NCBI RefSeq assembly: GCF_014750685.1
Contig: NZ_JAAXGE010000016.1
Location: 1-64,000, forward strand
Direction of reading: 5' to 3'
DNA from: Bacteroides sp. GM023
Lineage (GTDB): Bacteria; Bacteroidota; Bacteroidia; Bacteroidales; Bacteroidaceae
DNA length: 64,000 nucleotides
The position numbers and the translations under genes were made by a program. The notes beneath the pieces were generated by a model. That model did no database searches. It saw only the letters and a list, made by a program, of their open reading frames with translations, and was not told where the DNA came from. Position 1 is the stretch's first letter. Each line of letters begins with the position of its first letter. Shown here one piece after another: positions 52,400 to 60,994 of the stretch.

Positions 52400-54157
52400 T
52401 TAATTAAAGTTCAATCCGTCATTCCAACCGGGGTTCTGTGTTACCACACCATTGGACAAAGTACGTTCATTGATAGGAACAGGGTATAGATAATCTCTGT
52501 CTTCATTCCACTTCCGGGTAATCAGACTATGACTGAGAATATAGCCGTTCTGACCATTCGACAAGCGAATCTGTTCACCAATCTCCAAATATAGAGGTAC
52601 ATTTCCGGCAGGTTTTGTTCCTACATAGAAGCAGACATCATCCGTGCCGTCTTTATCCAAATCGTAGGTGCCGGGACCGGGAATATAGATTCCCAGCAGG
52701 TCATTCTCGAATAGTTTGCCTTCTTTCCAACGCATGATGTCGTAATAGCGGAAACCTTCCATTGCCAGTTCGATGGTTCGTTCGCGACGGATTTCAAGGA
52801 TGACTCCCTGATTGGCCCCTTTCACATTCGGATAACCTGTGGCGGCACTCATCAAATACGGGTCGGGTTTTGAGTTTGCCAGTTCCATATCGAGGTTAGT
52901 CATACCTACCCTGTCTCTAAGCAGTTTGATGGATTTATTGATGTCGGCTTGCTTCAAAATACCCAGCTCGGCTTTCGCTTCGGCAAAGTTCAGATACACT
53001 TCTGCCGTGCGGAACAAAGGAATATCGTTGCACGATTTATTGTATTCATCGTAGTTGGCCGTCATCGAATATTTTATCAGGTGATATCCGGTCATGGTAT
53101 AAGCCAAGTTCGGGGCTTCTTTCTTTGTGCTTCCTATTCTCGTATATCCGGGGGTACGGATGGTCTGTGCCAGTCGCGGGTCCCGGTTCTGACATTCCTG
53201 GTCGAATGTCATCGTTTCATAACCGGCCTTATCCGTGAAACGGCTTCCGTCTGCCATCAGATAAGAATTCACAATCTTCTTGTTCATTCCCGGACGTCCC
53301 ATCGTGGTGGAGTTCTCATAATTCTGCACATTGTGGAGAACAGAAAGAGAAGCTTCGTAGTCACGACCGAAAATCACTTCATCCGCCTGTAGATTTATGG
53401 AAGCGAATAAATCCCTGTAAGGTGCGCTGCCCGATTTATAGAGCGTATATCCGCTTTCGTTCATAAAGGTTTCGGAAGCCGAGACGCAGGCATTCAGGTA
53501 TTTTTCATAATCTTCCAGTCCGTGATATTTGCGGAAAGTACCCTCAAACAGGCAGACACGGGATTTCAGGGCTAATGCCGTCCACCGGGTCAGTATATAC
53601 GCATTCTTCGTTTTCGGAAGATTGGTAATCGCAAAATCCAGGTCTTCCAACATTTTCTGCATGACAAATTCACGTGAGTCACGGGCTTTATACAAATCGG
53701 GGTCGTCTGAATCGAGTGCTTTGTCATACCAGGGAATATCACCATATCTCTTCACCTTCTCAAAGTAGAAATAGGCTCTGAAAAAACGGGCAACACCATC
53801 GTAACGGTTACGGGCATTCGCCTCCGTGCAGTTGTGGGAATGCTGCAAATAGAAATTAATATCGCGGAGTGCCGTAAAGTTCCAGCCGTTTCCTTCATCG
53901 GGTATGATGCGCTGTCCTGACATTTCAAGCATTAAGTCGGACTTGACAATCAAATCGGACGACTCGGAATAAATATCGACGGCAGAAGGAACCAGATTGT
54001 TATAAAACTGATTCGTAAATAACCGCAACTCATCTTCAGTCTTGAAATATACATCCGGATACAGGCGGTCTTTGGGGGTCTTATCCAACCAATCGTCGCA
54101 AGATGCGAAAGATACCGCCAATGCGAACAACCAAGATACTATATAAACAGGTTTCAT
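52400..54157 (-). CDS. SusD-like glycan-binding lipoprotein
   Basis: A 585-residue SusD/RagB protein (VSFASC, Cys20). Family wording includes GVARFFRAYFYFEKVKRYGDIPWYDKAL near 120 and ILEIRRERTIELAMEGFRYYDIMRW near 460; the end reads YPVPINERTLSNGVVTQNPGW. Partner of the SusC 19 bases upstream; the EEP lipoprotein gene follows 24 bases on. Confidence 0.93.
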   Translation of the reverse strand: MKPVYIVSWLFALAVSFASCDDWLDKTPKDRLYPDVYFKTEDELRLFTNQFYNNLVPSAVDIYSESSDLIVKSDLMLEMSGQRIIPDEGNGWNFTALRDINFYLQHSHNCTEANARNRYDGVARFFRAYFYFEKVKRYGDIPWYDKALDSDDPDLYKARDSREFVMQKMLEDLDFAITNLPKTKNAYILTRWTALALKSRVCLFEGTFRKYHGLEDYEKYLNACVSASETFMNESGYTLYKSGSAPYRDLFASINLQADEVIFGRDYEASLSVLHNVQNYENSTTMGRPGMNKKIVNSYLMADGSRFTDKAGYETMTFDQECQNRDPRLAQTIRTPGYTRIGSTKKEAPNLAYTMTGYHLIKYSMTANYDEYNKSCNDIPLFRTAEVYLNFAEAKAELGILKQADINKSIKLLRDRVGMTNLDMELANSKPDPYLMSAATGYPNVKGANQGVILEIRRERTIELAMEGFRYYDIMRWKEGKLFENDLLGIYIPGPGTYDLDKDGTDDVCFYVGTKPAGNVPLYLEIGEQIRLSNGQNGYILSHSLITRKWNEDRDYLYPVPINERTLSNGVVTQNPGWNDGLNFN

Positions 54158-54176
54158 AATTCAAATATTAGTTAGT

Positions 54177-57100
54177 TTAAAAAGTTACGTTCACTCCAAA
54201 AGAATAGGTCTTTGACCAGGGATACAGTTTTGCGTTACCATTTGCCGATTGAATGGAATTCTCAGCCGAAGCCTGTTCCGGGTCAATGTAATCACTCTTT
54301 AGCGGAGAGAAGGTAAACAGGTTCTCACCACTGAAATAGATATGCAGGCGTTCTATCTTTACTTTCTTCGTCCATGCAGCGGGAATCGTATAGCCTACTG
54401 TAATATTCTTCACTCTGCAATAAGCCAGGTTCTGCAAATAGCGGTCGTTCACCACTCCCAAAGAACGGTTATTGCCGAGGGCAAGATATCCTATCGGACG
54501 CGGGAAATAAGCATCGGGATTTTCCGGGCTCCATACCTGACTCAAGAAATCGCGCGGAATGAACGACGAGTACGGACGGGCGTATGGTCCCCAAAAGAAT
54601 ACGGAGTTAGTGCCCGGATACCAATCCTGGCGTCCTACTCCCTGAAGATAAATGGAGAAGTCGAATCCATACCAGTCGAAACCACCTTGAATACTGTATG
54701 TATAGCGAGGCAATGAGTTTCCGATTATTTTACGGTCGCCCGGGTCATCTGCTGTGTTCGAGCCGGAAGAGATTTTATGGTCGCCGTTCAAATCAACAAA
54801 TTTCATATCACCGGCATGAAGTCCCGGATTCACCTGTGCTGTATTGATAACGAAATTGACTGCTGTCTGGTCGACGTTATAGCTTGCCGCTTCTTCGTCT
54901 GTCCTGAAAAGTCCGTCCACTACATATCCCCAAATATCACCCAACTTCTGACCGACATAGTAATCACTCAATATCTTCGAAGGATTATCGAACTTCGTTA
55001 TTTCCGATGTATTGTCCGCCAGCCCTACGGATAGGTTATAGCGGAAAGGTTTGTTTGCCAGTTTGAACGCATCATTCCAGGTCAGCATCAATTCCCAGCC
55101 TTTGGTACGCAGGTTGGCTGCATTTTGCTTGGGTTCATTAGCTCCATAAGCACCGGGGAGCTTTTTACCGGAAGTTTGCATACCTTTAGTATCGCGGATA
55201 TAGGCATCGGCGGTCAAGTTCAGGCGGTTGTTCAGGAATCCGAGGTCCAGTCCCACGTTCCAGGTCGAAACGGTTTCCCAGGTCAGGTCGGCGGAATTCG
55301 GGTCGGAGACACTTGCATAAGAGCCTTTCTTCTGGTCGCCAAAGATGTAGTTCATCGTGCCGTTGGTATTAATGGTTTGGATATAATCGTAATATCCTAC
55401 CTGCTGATTTCCCAACGAACCGTATGATAGGCGTAATTTCACATTATCAATATTCTTCTTTAAGTTTCCGAAAAACGGTTCTTCACTGATTCTCCATCCT
55501 ACGGAAGCCGAGGGGAAGAAACCGAAACGATGTCCGCTTCTGAAACGGGAACTTCCGTCATAACGGCCGCTCGTCTCAAATAAATAACGACCGCCTTTGT
55601 AGGAGTAATTAAGACGATAGAATGCTCCGAGAAGCGCGTATTCATTCTGTCCGCCAGACATAGTCATCGCATCTCCTACAGCCAGGTTCAAGTCATTCAG
55701 GTCATCGGAGAGCAAGCCCTGGCGGGAGACTTTGATATCTTTCAAACGCTTGGTTTCATAGTTGTAACCCGCCATGATTTTTATCTGATGGTCGGCAATA
55801 TCCAACATATAGTCACCATAGACATTGAAAGCCTGGTACCAATGGTTGGTCTGTGTTTCCTTCAACTGATTCACACCGCTTCCGGTAGTCAGATAGGATA
55901 TCTCACCCGGATATTTGGAATACGGCACATTTACCGTTCTGTTCATGGTCTGATAGTTATAGTGCAGGTAACTGTAATTTGCACGGATATTCAGGTTCTT
56001 CATCACATTGAAACTTGCTTCAAAAGTTGTGGAGAACTCATACCGCTGGTCTTCATTCTTATGCTTGCCATAGGCAAGGATAGCTCCCATACCATCCAGG
56101 ACGCTGGAATTACTCAATGAAGTCAGATAAACAGCACTGCCATCCGGATTGACAGGTACGAAGCTTGCCAACGCATGGTTAACCGCAGTATTGAAGTTGT
56201 TATTAATACCCGATAATCCCGGATAAGAATAGCTGTTATAGTGATACTTCGTGTTATTGCTGATTGTCAGCCGCGGGGTAATTTTTGCCGAGATTTTACT
56301 TCTGAAATTATACACCTTATATTTATCAGGGTTTTGTCTGAAGATACCTGTTTGATCGACTGTATTTCCTGATAAATAATAGTTCAGCTTCTCATTTCCC
56401 CCGCTGACACTGATATTGTGCTCCCACATCGGCCTGTTTTTACGGTAAAGATAATTATACCAGTCGAAGTTGCCGTAATAGACGTATGTATCCCTTCCGT
56501 CGCGTTGGTCAGTGACCACCCAGGGGCGTTCAGGATTCTCCGTTTTATCATTCCGCCTCAACCAAAGCTGGCGGTAGTCTTCTTCCGTATAGTTGGTATA
56601 AGGCTTTCCGTTGTAATTGGTATAAAACAGATCGTTGATACCTGCCGAATAATATCCCCTGGTTTCAAAATCAGTGGAAGTCGTCTGATTGCTCCACGAA
56701 TATCTTCCATCATACGAAACGGTAGTCTTGCGGGCAGAACCTTCCTTGGTAGTCACGAGGATAACACCATAAGAAGCACGAGCCCCGTAAATAGCGGCCG
56801 AAGAAGCATCTTTCAATACGGAGATGGAAGCGATGTCATTCGGATTCAAGCGGTCGATATCTCCTTCTATTCCGTCAATCAGTACTAATGGCGACGCATT
56901 GCCGCTGATAGAGTTCACACCACGGATATTGATAGTTGCCGAAGCTCCCGGATATCCCGACCCGAAAGTCACATTCATGTTGGGTACCGTTCCTTGCAGC
57001 ATCTGTGAAGCTCTCGGCACGGGTCTGTCTTCCATCGCTTTACTGTCTACTACCGCAACGGCTCCCGTCAGGTTTATTTTCTTTTGAGTACCATAGCCTA

Positions 57101-57698
57101 CCACCACTACTTCTTCCAGCGTAGCCGTATCTTCCCGCAACATCACTCTCGGAGATTTCTGCAACTCGGAGACTTTGATTTCTTTCTTTTCAAATCCAAT
57201 ATAGGACACTACAACTACTGCATTAACCGAAACTGCCGACAACGTAAATTCACCATCCAAATTCGTAATCGTTCCCATAGACTGCCCCGTCACCTGCACG
57301 CTGGCACCGATTACCGGGTCACCGTTCACATCAACCACCTTCCCCGTAACCCGGTGTAAAGACTGCGACGGTACGGCAGCAGTATTGCGTGCTGTTTTCT
57401 TTGTGATGATAATCATCCGGTTCTGTAGTTTGTACTCTACATCTTTATCCAAAACAGCAGCAAGTACATTATTAACAGTTGCCTGCTGAAAGGAAGCCGT
57501 TATCTTCTTATTTTCATTAACTTCGTCCGTTTTATAGATAATGGAGTACTTCGTCTGCCGCTCAACTTCTTTCAATACCGCCTTCAGCGGCTCATTTTTA
57601 AAGACCTTTGTAACTGTCTGCGCCCGTAGTGACTGGACGCCCAAACACAACAGAATCAGGAGAAACAGTCTAAAAAATGAGTTTCTTCGGTCATTCAT
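54177..57698 (-). CDS. SusC-like TonB-dependent transporter with STN signalling domain
   Basis: A 1173-residue transporter: signal peptide to about 26, STN domain 28-105 (FKNEPLKAVLKEVERQTKYSIIYK), carboxypeptidase-D-like domain 115-195, plug (VVVGYGTQKKINLTGAVAVV) and barrel ending SFGVNVTF. The STN domain implies trans-envelope signalling to the FecR protein at 59056-60039. A terminator plus a 42-bp element shared with the anti-sigma gene lie upstream, so it should have its own ECF-type promoter. Confidence 0.94.
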   Translation of the reverse strand: MNDRRNSFFRLFLLILLCLGVQSLRAQTVTKVFKNEPLKAVLKEVERQTKYSIIYKTDEVNENKKITASFQQATVNNVLAAVLDKDVEYKLQNRMIIITKKTARNTAAVPSQSLHRVTGKVVDVNGDPVIGASVQVTGQSMGTITNLDGEFTLSAVSVNAVVVVSYIGFEKKEIKVSELQKSPRVMLREDTATLEEVVVVGYGTQKKINLTGAVAVVDSKAMEDRPVPRASQMLQGTVPNMNVTFGSGYPGASATINIRGVNSISGNASPLVLIDGIEGDIDRLNPNDIASISVLKDASSAAIYGARASYGVILVTTKEGSARKTTVSYDGRYSWSNQTTSTDFETRGYYSAGINDLFYTNYNGKPYTNYTEEDYRQLWLRRNDKTENPERPWVVTDQRDGRDTYVYYGNFDWYNYLYRKNRPMWEHNISVSGGNEKLNYYLSGNTVDQTGIFRQNPDKYKVYNFRSKISAKITPRLTISNNTKYHYNSYSYPGLSGINNNFNTAVNHALASFVPVNPDGSAVYLTSLSNSSVLDGMGAILAYGKHKNEDQRYEFSTTFEASFNVMKNLNIRANYSYLHYNYQTMNRTVNVPYSKYPGEISYLTTGSGVNQLKETQTNHWYQAFNVYGDYMLDIADHQIKIMAGYNYETKRLKDIKVSRQGLLSDDLNDLNLAVGDAMTMSGGQNEYALLGAFYRLNYSYKGGRYLFETSGRYDGSSRFRSGHRFGFFPSASVGWRISEEPFFGNLKKNIDNVKLRLSYGSLGNQQVGYYDYIQTINTNGTMNYIFGDQKKGSYASVSDPNSADLTWETVSTWNVGLDLGFLNNRLNLTADAYIRDTKGMQTSGKKLPGAYGANEPKQNAANLRTKGWELMLTWNDAFKLANKPFRYNLSVGLADNTSEITKFDNPSKILSDYYVGQKLGDIWGYVVDGLFRTDEEAASYNVDQTAVNFVINTAQVNPGLHAGDMKFVDLNGDHKISSGSNTADDPGDRKIIGNSLPRYTYSIQGGFDWYGFDFSIYLQGVGRQDWYPGTNSVFFWGPYARPYSSFIPRDFLSQVWSPENPDAYFPRPIGYLALGNNRSLGVVNDRYLQNLAYCRVKNITVGYTIPAAWTKKVKIERLHIYFSGENLFTFSPLKSDYIDPEQASAENSIQSANGNAKLYPWSKTYSFGVNVTF

Positions 57699-57783
57699 AA
57701 TTTTATCAATTAAGTTGTTACAATTTAAAGTGATTTATATTTAAGGATATATATATTCGATTGTAGTATTTCTCTGAATCGCT

Positions 57784-57825
57784 TCTATAAGATAAAACAA
57801 CTCATCATTCATCTGCCCAACCCCT
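57784..57825 (-). promoter_or_regulatory. Candidate ECF-sigma promoter element, copy before susC
   Basis: Minus strand AGGGGTTGGG, 22 bases, ATCTTATAGA. It matches the element at 60051-60092 at 34 of 42 positions with identical spacing. About 86 bases before the susC ATG. Confidence 0.65.
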
Positions 57826-57833
57826 ATAAAAGC

Positions 57834-57860
57834 AAAAAAGCAGATTATTTCTGCTTTTTT
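57834..57860 (-). terminator. Terminator between the GLUG gene and susC
   Basis: Ten-bp stem AAAAAAGCAG / CTGCTTTTTT, 7-base loop, T-rich on the minus strand. Separates the GLUG gene from susC just ahead of the repeated promoter-like element. Confidence 0.8.
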
Positions 57861-57877
57861 GTATCGACTGGCTCTAT

Positions 57878-59023
57878 TTATTCAGACCACTTGAATATCG
57901 GATAACCGTTCGTTCCTTTTTTCCAAAGATTCGGATTCCAGGCTACGATGATATTCCCCAGTTCTTCCGCTGACTTCGCCACTCCGTGAAAAGTAGTTCC
58001 CGTGGCTGACGATTCGTCTGATGCGGTAATCGTATTTTCATTCACCTTGAGTACAATACTCTCACAGGCGTAACAATTCTCATAACTGCCCAACGAAGCA
58101 GAGACACCAACAATGCGTCCTACGGTTGACGAAGCATCTACTCCGGTCAAGTTGCTCCACGCCACGCTGTTCTTGATGGCAATGTCACTATTTTTGTCGA
58201 TTTGTCCCAAAATGCCGCCTACGCCTCCTTTAGTCGCGCTGACTGTTCCGTATGCATAGCAGTTCTCTATAAATCCGCCGACACCCACTTTCCTTCCGGC
58301 AATGCCGCCTGCTTTTCCACCACTTGCCGCCTGGTCGCTGACCGTTGCACTTGAATAGCAGTTCTTTATATAACTTTCTTGCCCATCATAGCTGTTTGCC
58401 AGCACGCCGGCTATTCCACCCGCCGCACCGGAGCCAATCACTTCACCGGTCGTATAGCAGTTCACTATTCTTCCTGTCTTATTGCCGTTACCCTTATCTT
58501 TAAGTCCAAGGTAACCGGTGATTATTCCAATCCCCTGCCGCGCTGACGATACAGAAGCATTCACAAAGCCCACATTACGGCAATCACCGCACAATACTCC
58601 GAAGAAACTCGGATAATCACCGGCAGAACATTTGAAGTTCTTTATGACATGGCTGTCTCCGTCAAAATCTATTTCATAAGGAAAATCCCCTGAAGCATTC
58701 AGCGCCTGCCAGTCATCAACGCCTGCCATATCAATATCAGCACCCAACTGGAAATAAACTTTTATTCCCGATTTCAACACACTACGCATATTCCTAATCT
58801 GCGTCGCATTCATTATCATATATGGTTTGCTGTCCGTTCCGTTTCCTTTCTCGAACAAACCGCCGGCACCGTCTCCGTCACCATCACTGTTTCCGTCATC
58901 CGTTTCCGCCTTTTCAAACGGGACACGGGTATATGAGTCCAAAGGATTAGGGTCAGAACACGAGATTGCAACAGATGCCATCATCAACAGCATCCCAAAT
59001 CTACCTATTTGAGTAATATTCAT
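57878..59023 (-). CDS. Lipoprotein with GLUG-type repeats
   Basis: A 381-residue lipoprotein (VAISC, Cys22) with an Asp/Gly-rich linker, then repeated Gly-rich beta strands of the GLUG type from about 140: GRIVNCYTTGEVIGSGAAGGIAGVL, YIKNCYSSATVS...GGIAGR, FIENCYAYGTVSATKGGVGGILGQ, each about 40 residues. These should stack into a right-handed beta-solenoid, as in surface adhesins. It lies between the anti-sigma gene (32 bases) and susC, within the PUL, so surface glycan binding is likely. No catalytic residues seen. Confidence 0.82.
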   Translation of the reverse strand: MNITQIGRFGMLLMMASVAISCSDPNPLDSYTRVPFEKAETDDGNSDGDGDGAGGLFEKGNGTDSKPYMIMNATQIRNMRSVLKSGIKVYFQLGADIDMAGVDDWQALNASGDFPYEIDFDGDSHVIKNFKCSAGDYPSFFGVLCGDCRNVGFVNASVSSARQGIGIITGYLGLKDKGNGNKTGRIVNCYTTGEVIGSGAAGGIAGVLANSYDGQESYIKNCYSSATVSDQAASGGKAGGIAGRKVGVGGFIENCYAYGTVSATKGGVGGILGQIDKNSDIAIKNSVAWSNLTGVDASSTVGRIVGVSASLGSYENCYACESIVLKVNENTITASDESSATGTTFHGVAKSAEELGNIIVAWNPNLWKKGTNGYPIFKWSE

Positions 59024-59055
59024 ACTTGATTTCTTTACAATTAAACATTGAGTTC

Positions 59056-60039
59056 TTATCTTATATATATATCCTTTTCCTTATATTCTACTTTGATAGG
59101 TATGATTTCTTTCAATGCGTCCATTACATCTACGATCGTCTCTTTATTACGCAACGAAACACGGAACTTCATATCACCCAACTTCTCCGACTCCAACTGA
59201 ATACGTACATCATACTGACGGGAAAGTTTCTTCACCATCTCTCCTAACGTAATGTCGTCATATTCTATCCTGTCTTCCGCCCATGCCATTGCCTGACGTG
59301 CATTTACTTTCTTTCCTTTCAACTGTCCTGTCGCCAAATCCAACGAGATGGATTCTCCCGGCGACATCCTTATCCGGTCTTCTTTATAATTCAACTCTAC
59401 CGCTCCTTCCAGCAAGGTGGTTGTTATATATGAATCTTCCGAATAGGCAGATACATTAAACTTCGTACCTTTCACCACCACATCATATTCATGCGTCTTT
59501 ACTGTGAATAGCTTTCCATTCTGTTTGGTCACTTCAAAATAGCCTTCTCCTTCCAGTTCCACTACCCGGTCGGCTGTATTGAAATGATTCGAATATCTTA
59601 GCACGGAACCTGCATTCAACCATACGACCGTACCATCCGAAAGCTGTATCTTACTCTTATCTCCCAACGGAGCTTCGCAAACAAAGAAAGTCTTTGGCGT
59701 AAACAAGTAAATGGCTTGCTGAATACCCAGCGTAGTACCGACAATCAAAGCTATAACAGCAGCGATGCGGGCAATCTTCCATATACCCGGTCTCGGCTTT
59801 TTCAATAACGGAACAATAGCTTCCTGTGTATACATTTTATGCTTCAAAGCTTCCCATTCGGCATCTGTCTCCGAATCGGTATCCCGGTGATTCATCCATT
59901 CTTTTTCCCATTGACGGAACCTGCCATAGCCGCCTTCCACCCGGTCGATATATTCGAACAGATTCTTTTCGTCAGATCTTGATATGCATCCTTCAAAATA
60001 CTGAATAGCCAATTCACGGATATTTTCTTCTTGCTTCAT
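59056..60039 (-). CDS. FecR-family anti-sigma factor
   Basis: About 327 residues from the ATG at 60039; the longest frame opens three codons earlier with GTG, which is less likely. Cytoplasmic sigma-binding part to about 85, transmembrane helix near 90-110 (IARIAAVIALIVGTTLGIQQAI), FecR domain with LSDGTVVWLNAGSVLRYSNHF, and C-terminal DUF4974. Pairs with the sigma factor encoded upstream and the STN domain of the SusC at 54177-57698. Preceded by a terminator and the 42-bp promoter-like element. Confidence 0.92.
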   Translation of the reverse strand: MKQEENIRELAIQYFEGCISRSDEKNLFEYIDRVEGGYGRFRQWEKEWMNHRDTDSETDAEWEALKHKMYTQEAIVPLLKKPRPGIWKIARIAAVIALIVGTTLGIQQAIYLFTPKTFFVCEAPLGDKSKIQLSDGTVVWLNAGSVLRYSNHFNTADRVVELEGEGYFEVTKQNGKLFTVKTHEYDVVVKGTKFNVSAYSEDSYITTTLLEGAVELNYKEDRIRMSPGESISLDLATGQLKGKKVNARQAMAWAEDRIEYDDITLGEMVKKLSRQYDVRIQLESEKLGDMKFRVSLRNKETIVDVMDALKEIIPIKVEYKEKDIYIR

Positions 60040-60050
60040 TATATTCACTT

Positions 60051-60092
60051 TCTATAAGATGTAACAACCCATATTTCTTTTACCCAACCCCT
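60051..60092 (-). promoter_or_regulatory. Candidate ECF-sigma promoter element, copy before the anti-sigma gene
   Basis: Minus strand AGGGGTTGGG, 22 bases, ATCTTATAGA, ending 11 bases before the FecR ATG. Same length and ends as 57784-57825. Both copies follow a GCAG/CTGC terminator. Confidence 0.65.
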
Positions 60093-60101
60093 GAAACAAA
60101 A

Positions 60102-60126
60102 AAAGCAGAAAAAACTTTCCTGCTTT
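60102..60126 (-). terminator. Terminator between sigma and anti-sigma genes
   Basis: Seven-bp stem AAAGCAG / CTGCTTT with a T-rich minus-strand tail, 32 bases behind the sigma stop. Confidence 0.65.
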
Positions 60127-60157
60127 CTATTCTTTATATAACCGAAGAGCGCATTGA

Positions 60158-60778
60158 TTATTTCTGCTCCATCATCAGCCATGCTAATATCACCATATAC
60201 AAATCCACTGGATAGTGTTCGCTGAAATGCCGGGAGAAATATTGCAAAGCCCTTGCGATATGCTTCTCGACTGCCGTGGTAGATATTTGTAGTTTTTCCG
60301 CGATTTCCCTGTTCTTCAATCCCCTGAAACGGCTTAACAAAAAAATCTCACGCGACCTGTCCGGCAACTGATTGAGCACAAGGGCAATCTGCTCCTGCAA
60401 TTCTTTGTATAATAACTTATGTTCCGCATCCTGCATAAAGTCTGCGTAGTAGAGCCTTTCTTCCCCATCCACCTTTGCCAGGTATTCCACCCGGTACTTT
60501 TCAACAATCGAGCGATGCTTCAGATAATTCAGACATCCATTGCGGACCATAGAAAAAAGAAGGGAAGTAAGTGAGATGGCAGATAACATTTCGCGACGTT
60601 CCCAAAATCGCAAGAAACACTCCTGAATAATATCGCGAACCGTTTCTTCATCTTCTATAAAACGAATAGCATACCCTCGCAAACGAGGATAATAACTCTT
60701 GAACAGAAACTCAAAAGCTGCATTATTGCCTCTTTTCAGCTCTCCCAACAATTGTTTATCATCCATGAAATCTACCAT
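60158..60778 (-). CDS. ECF RNA polymerase sigma factor
   Basis: A 206-residue ECF sigma factor. Region 2: FEFLFKSYYPRLRGYAIRFIEDEETVRDIIQECFLRFWERR; region 4: LPDRSREIFLLSRFRGLKNREIAEKLQISTTAVEKHIARAL. A second ATG four codons in is an alternative start. Promoter box TACCTTTG at 60797-60804. Expected to drive the anti-sigma and susC genes through the repeated 42-bp element. Confidence 0.94.
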   Translation of the reverse strand: MVDFMDDKQLLGELKRGNNAAFEFLFKSYYPRLRGYAIRFIEDEETVRDIIQECFLRFWERREMLSAISLTSLLFSMVRNGCLNYLKHRSIVEKYRVEYLAKVDGEERLYYADFMQDAEHKLLYKELQEQIALVLNQLPDRSREIFLLSRFRGLKNREIAEKLQISTTAVEKHIARALQYFSRHFSEHYPVDLYMVILAWLMMEQK

Positions 60779-60796
60779 AGTTTAGAAATTTATGCG

Positions 60797-60804
60797 CAAA
60801 GGTA
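60797..60804 (-). promoter_or_regulatory. -7 promoter box of the second ECF sigma gene
   Basis: Minus-strand TACCTTTG, 18 bases before the first ATG; the nearest TTTG upstream is only 15 bases away, so the -33 box is doubtful. Confidence 0.55.
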
Positions 60805-60917
60805 AGGGCCAACAATTAACAAAGTGATGACAATATTATGAATATTTTTTCAATAAATCAAATTTGAGGTACTTTTTTCTAAACTCCTAAAAAGAAAGAT
60901 TTCAATAATAGGATACA

Positions 60918-60946
60918 AAAAAAGGGTCAGCAACTGACCCTTTTTT
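60918..60946 (-). terminator. Terminator of the mutAB operon
   Basis: Thirteen-bp perfect stem AAAAAAGGGTCAG / CTGACCCTTTTTT with a CAA loop, T tract on both strands, about 49 bases behind mutB. Confidence 0.9.
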
Positions 60947-60994
60947 AAATTATCTATTCATGGTTTATACAACCACATATAATCCATCGATTGT

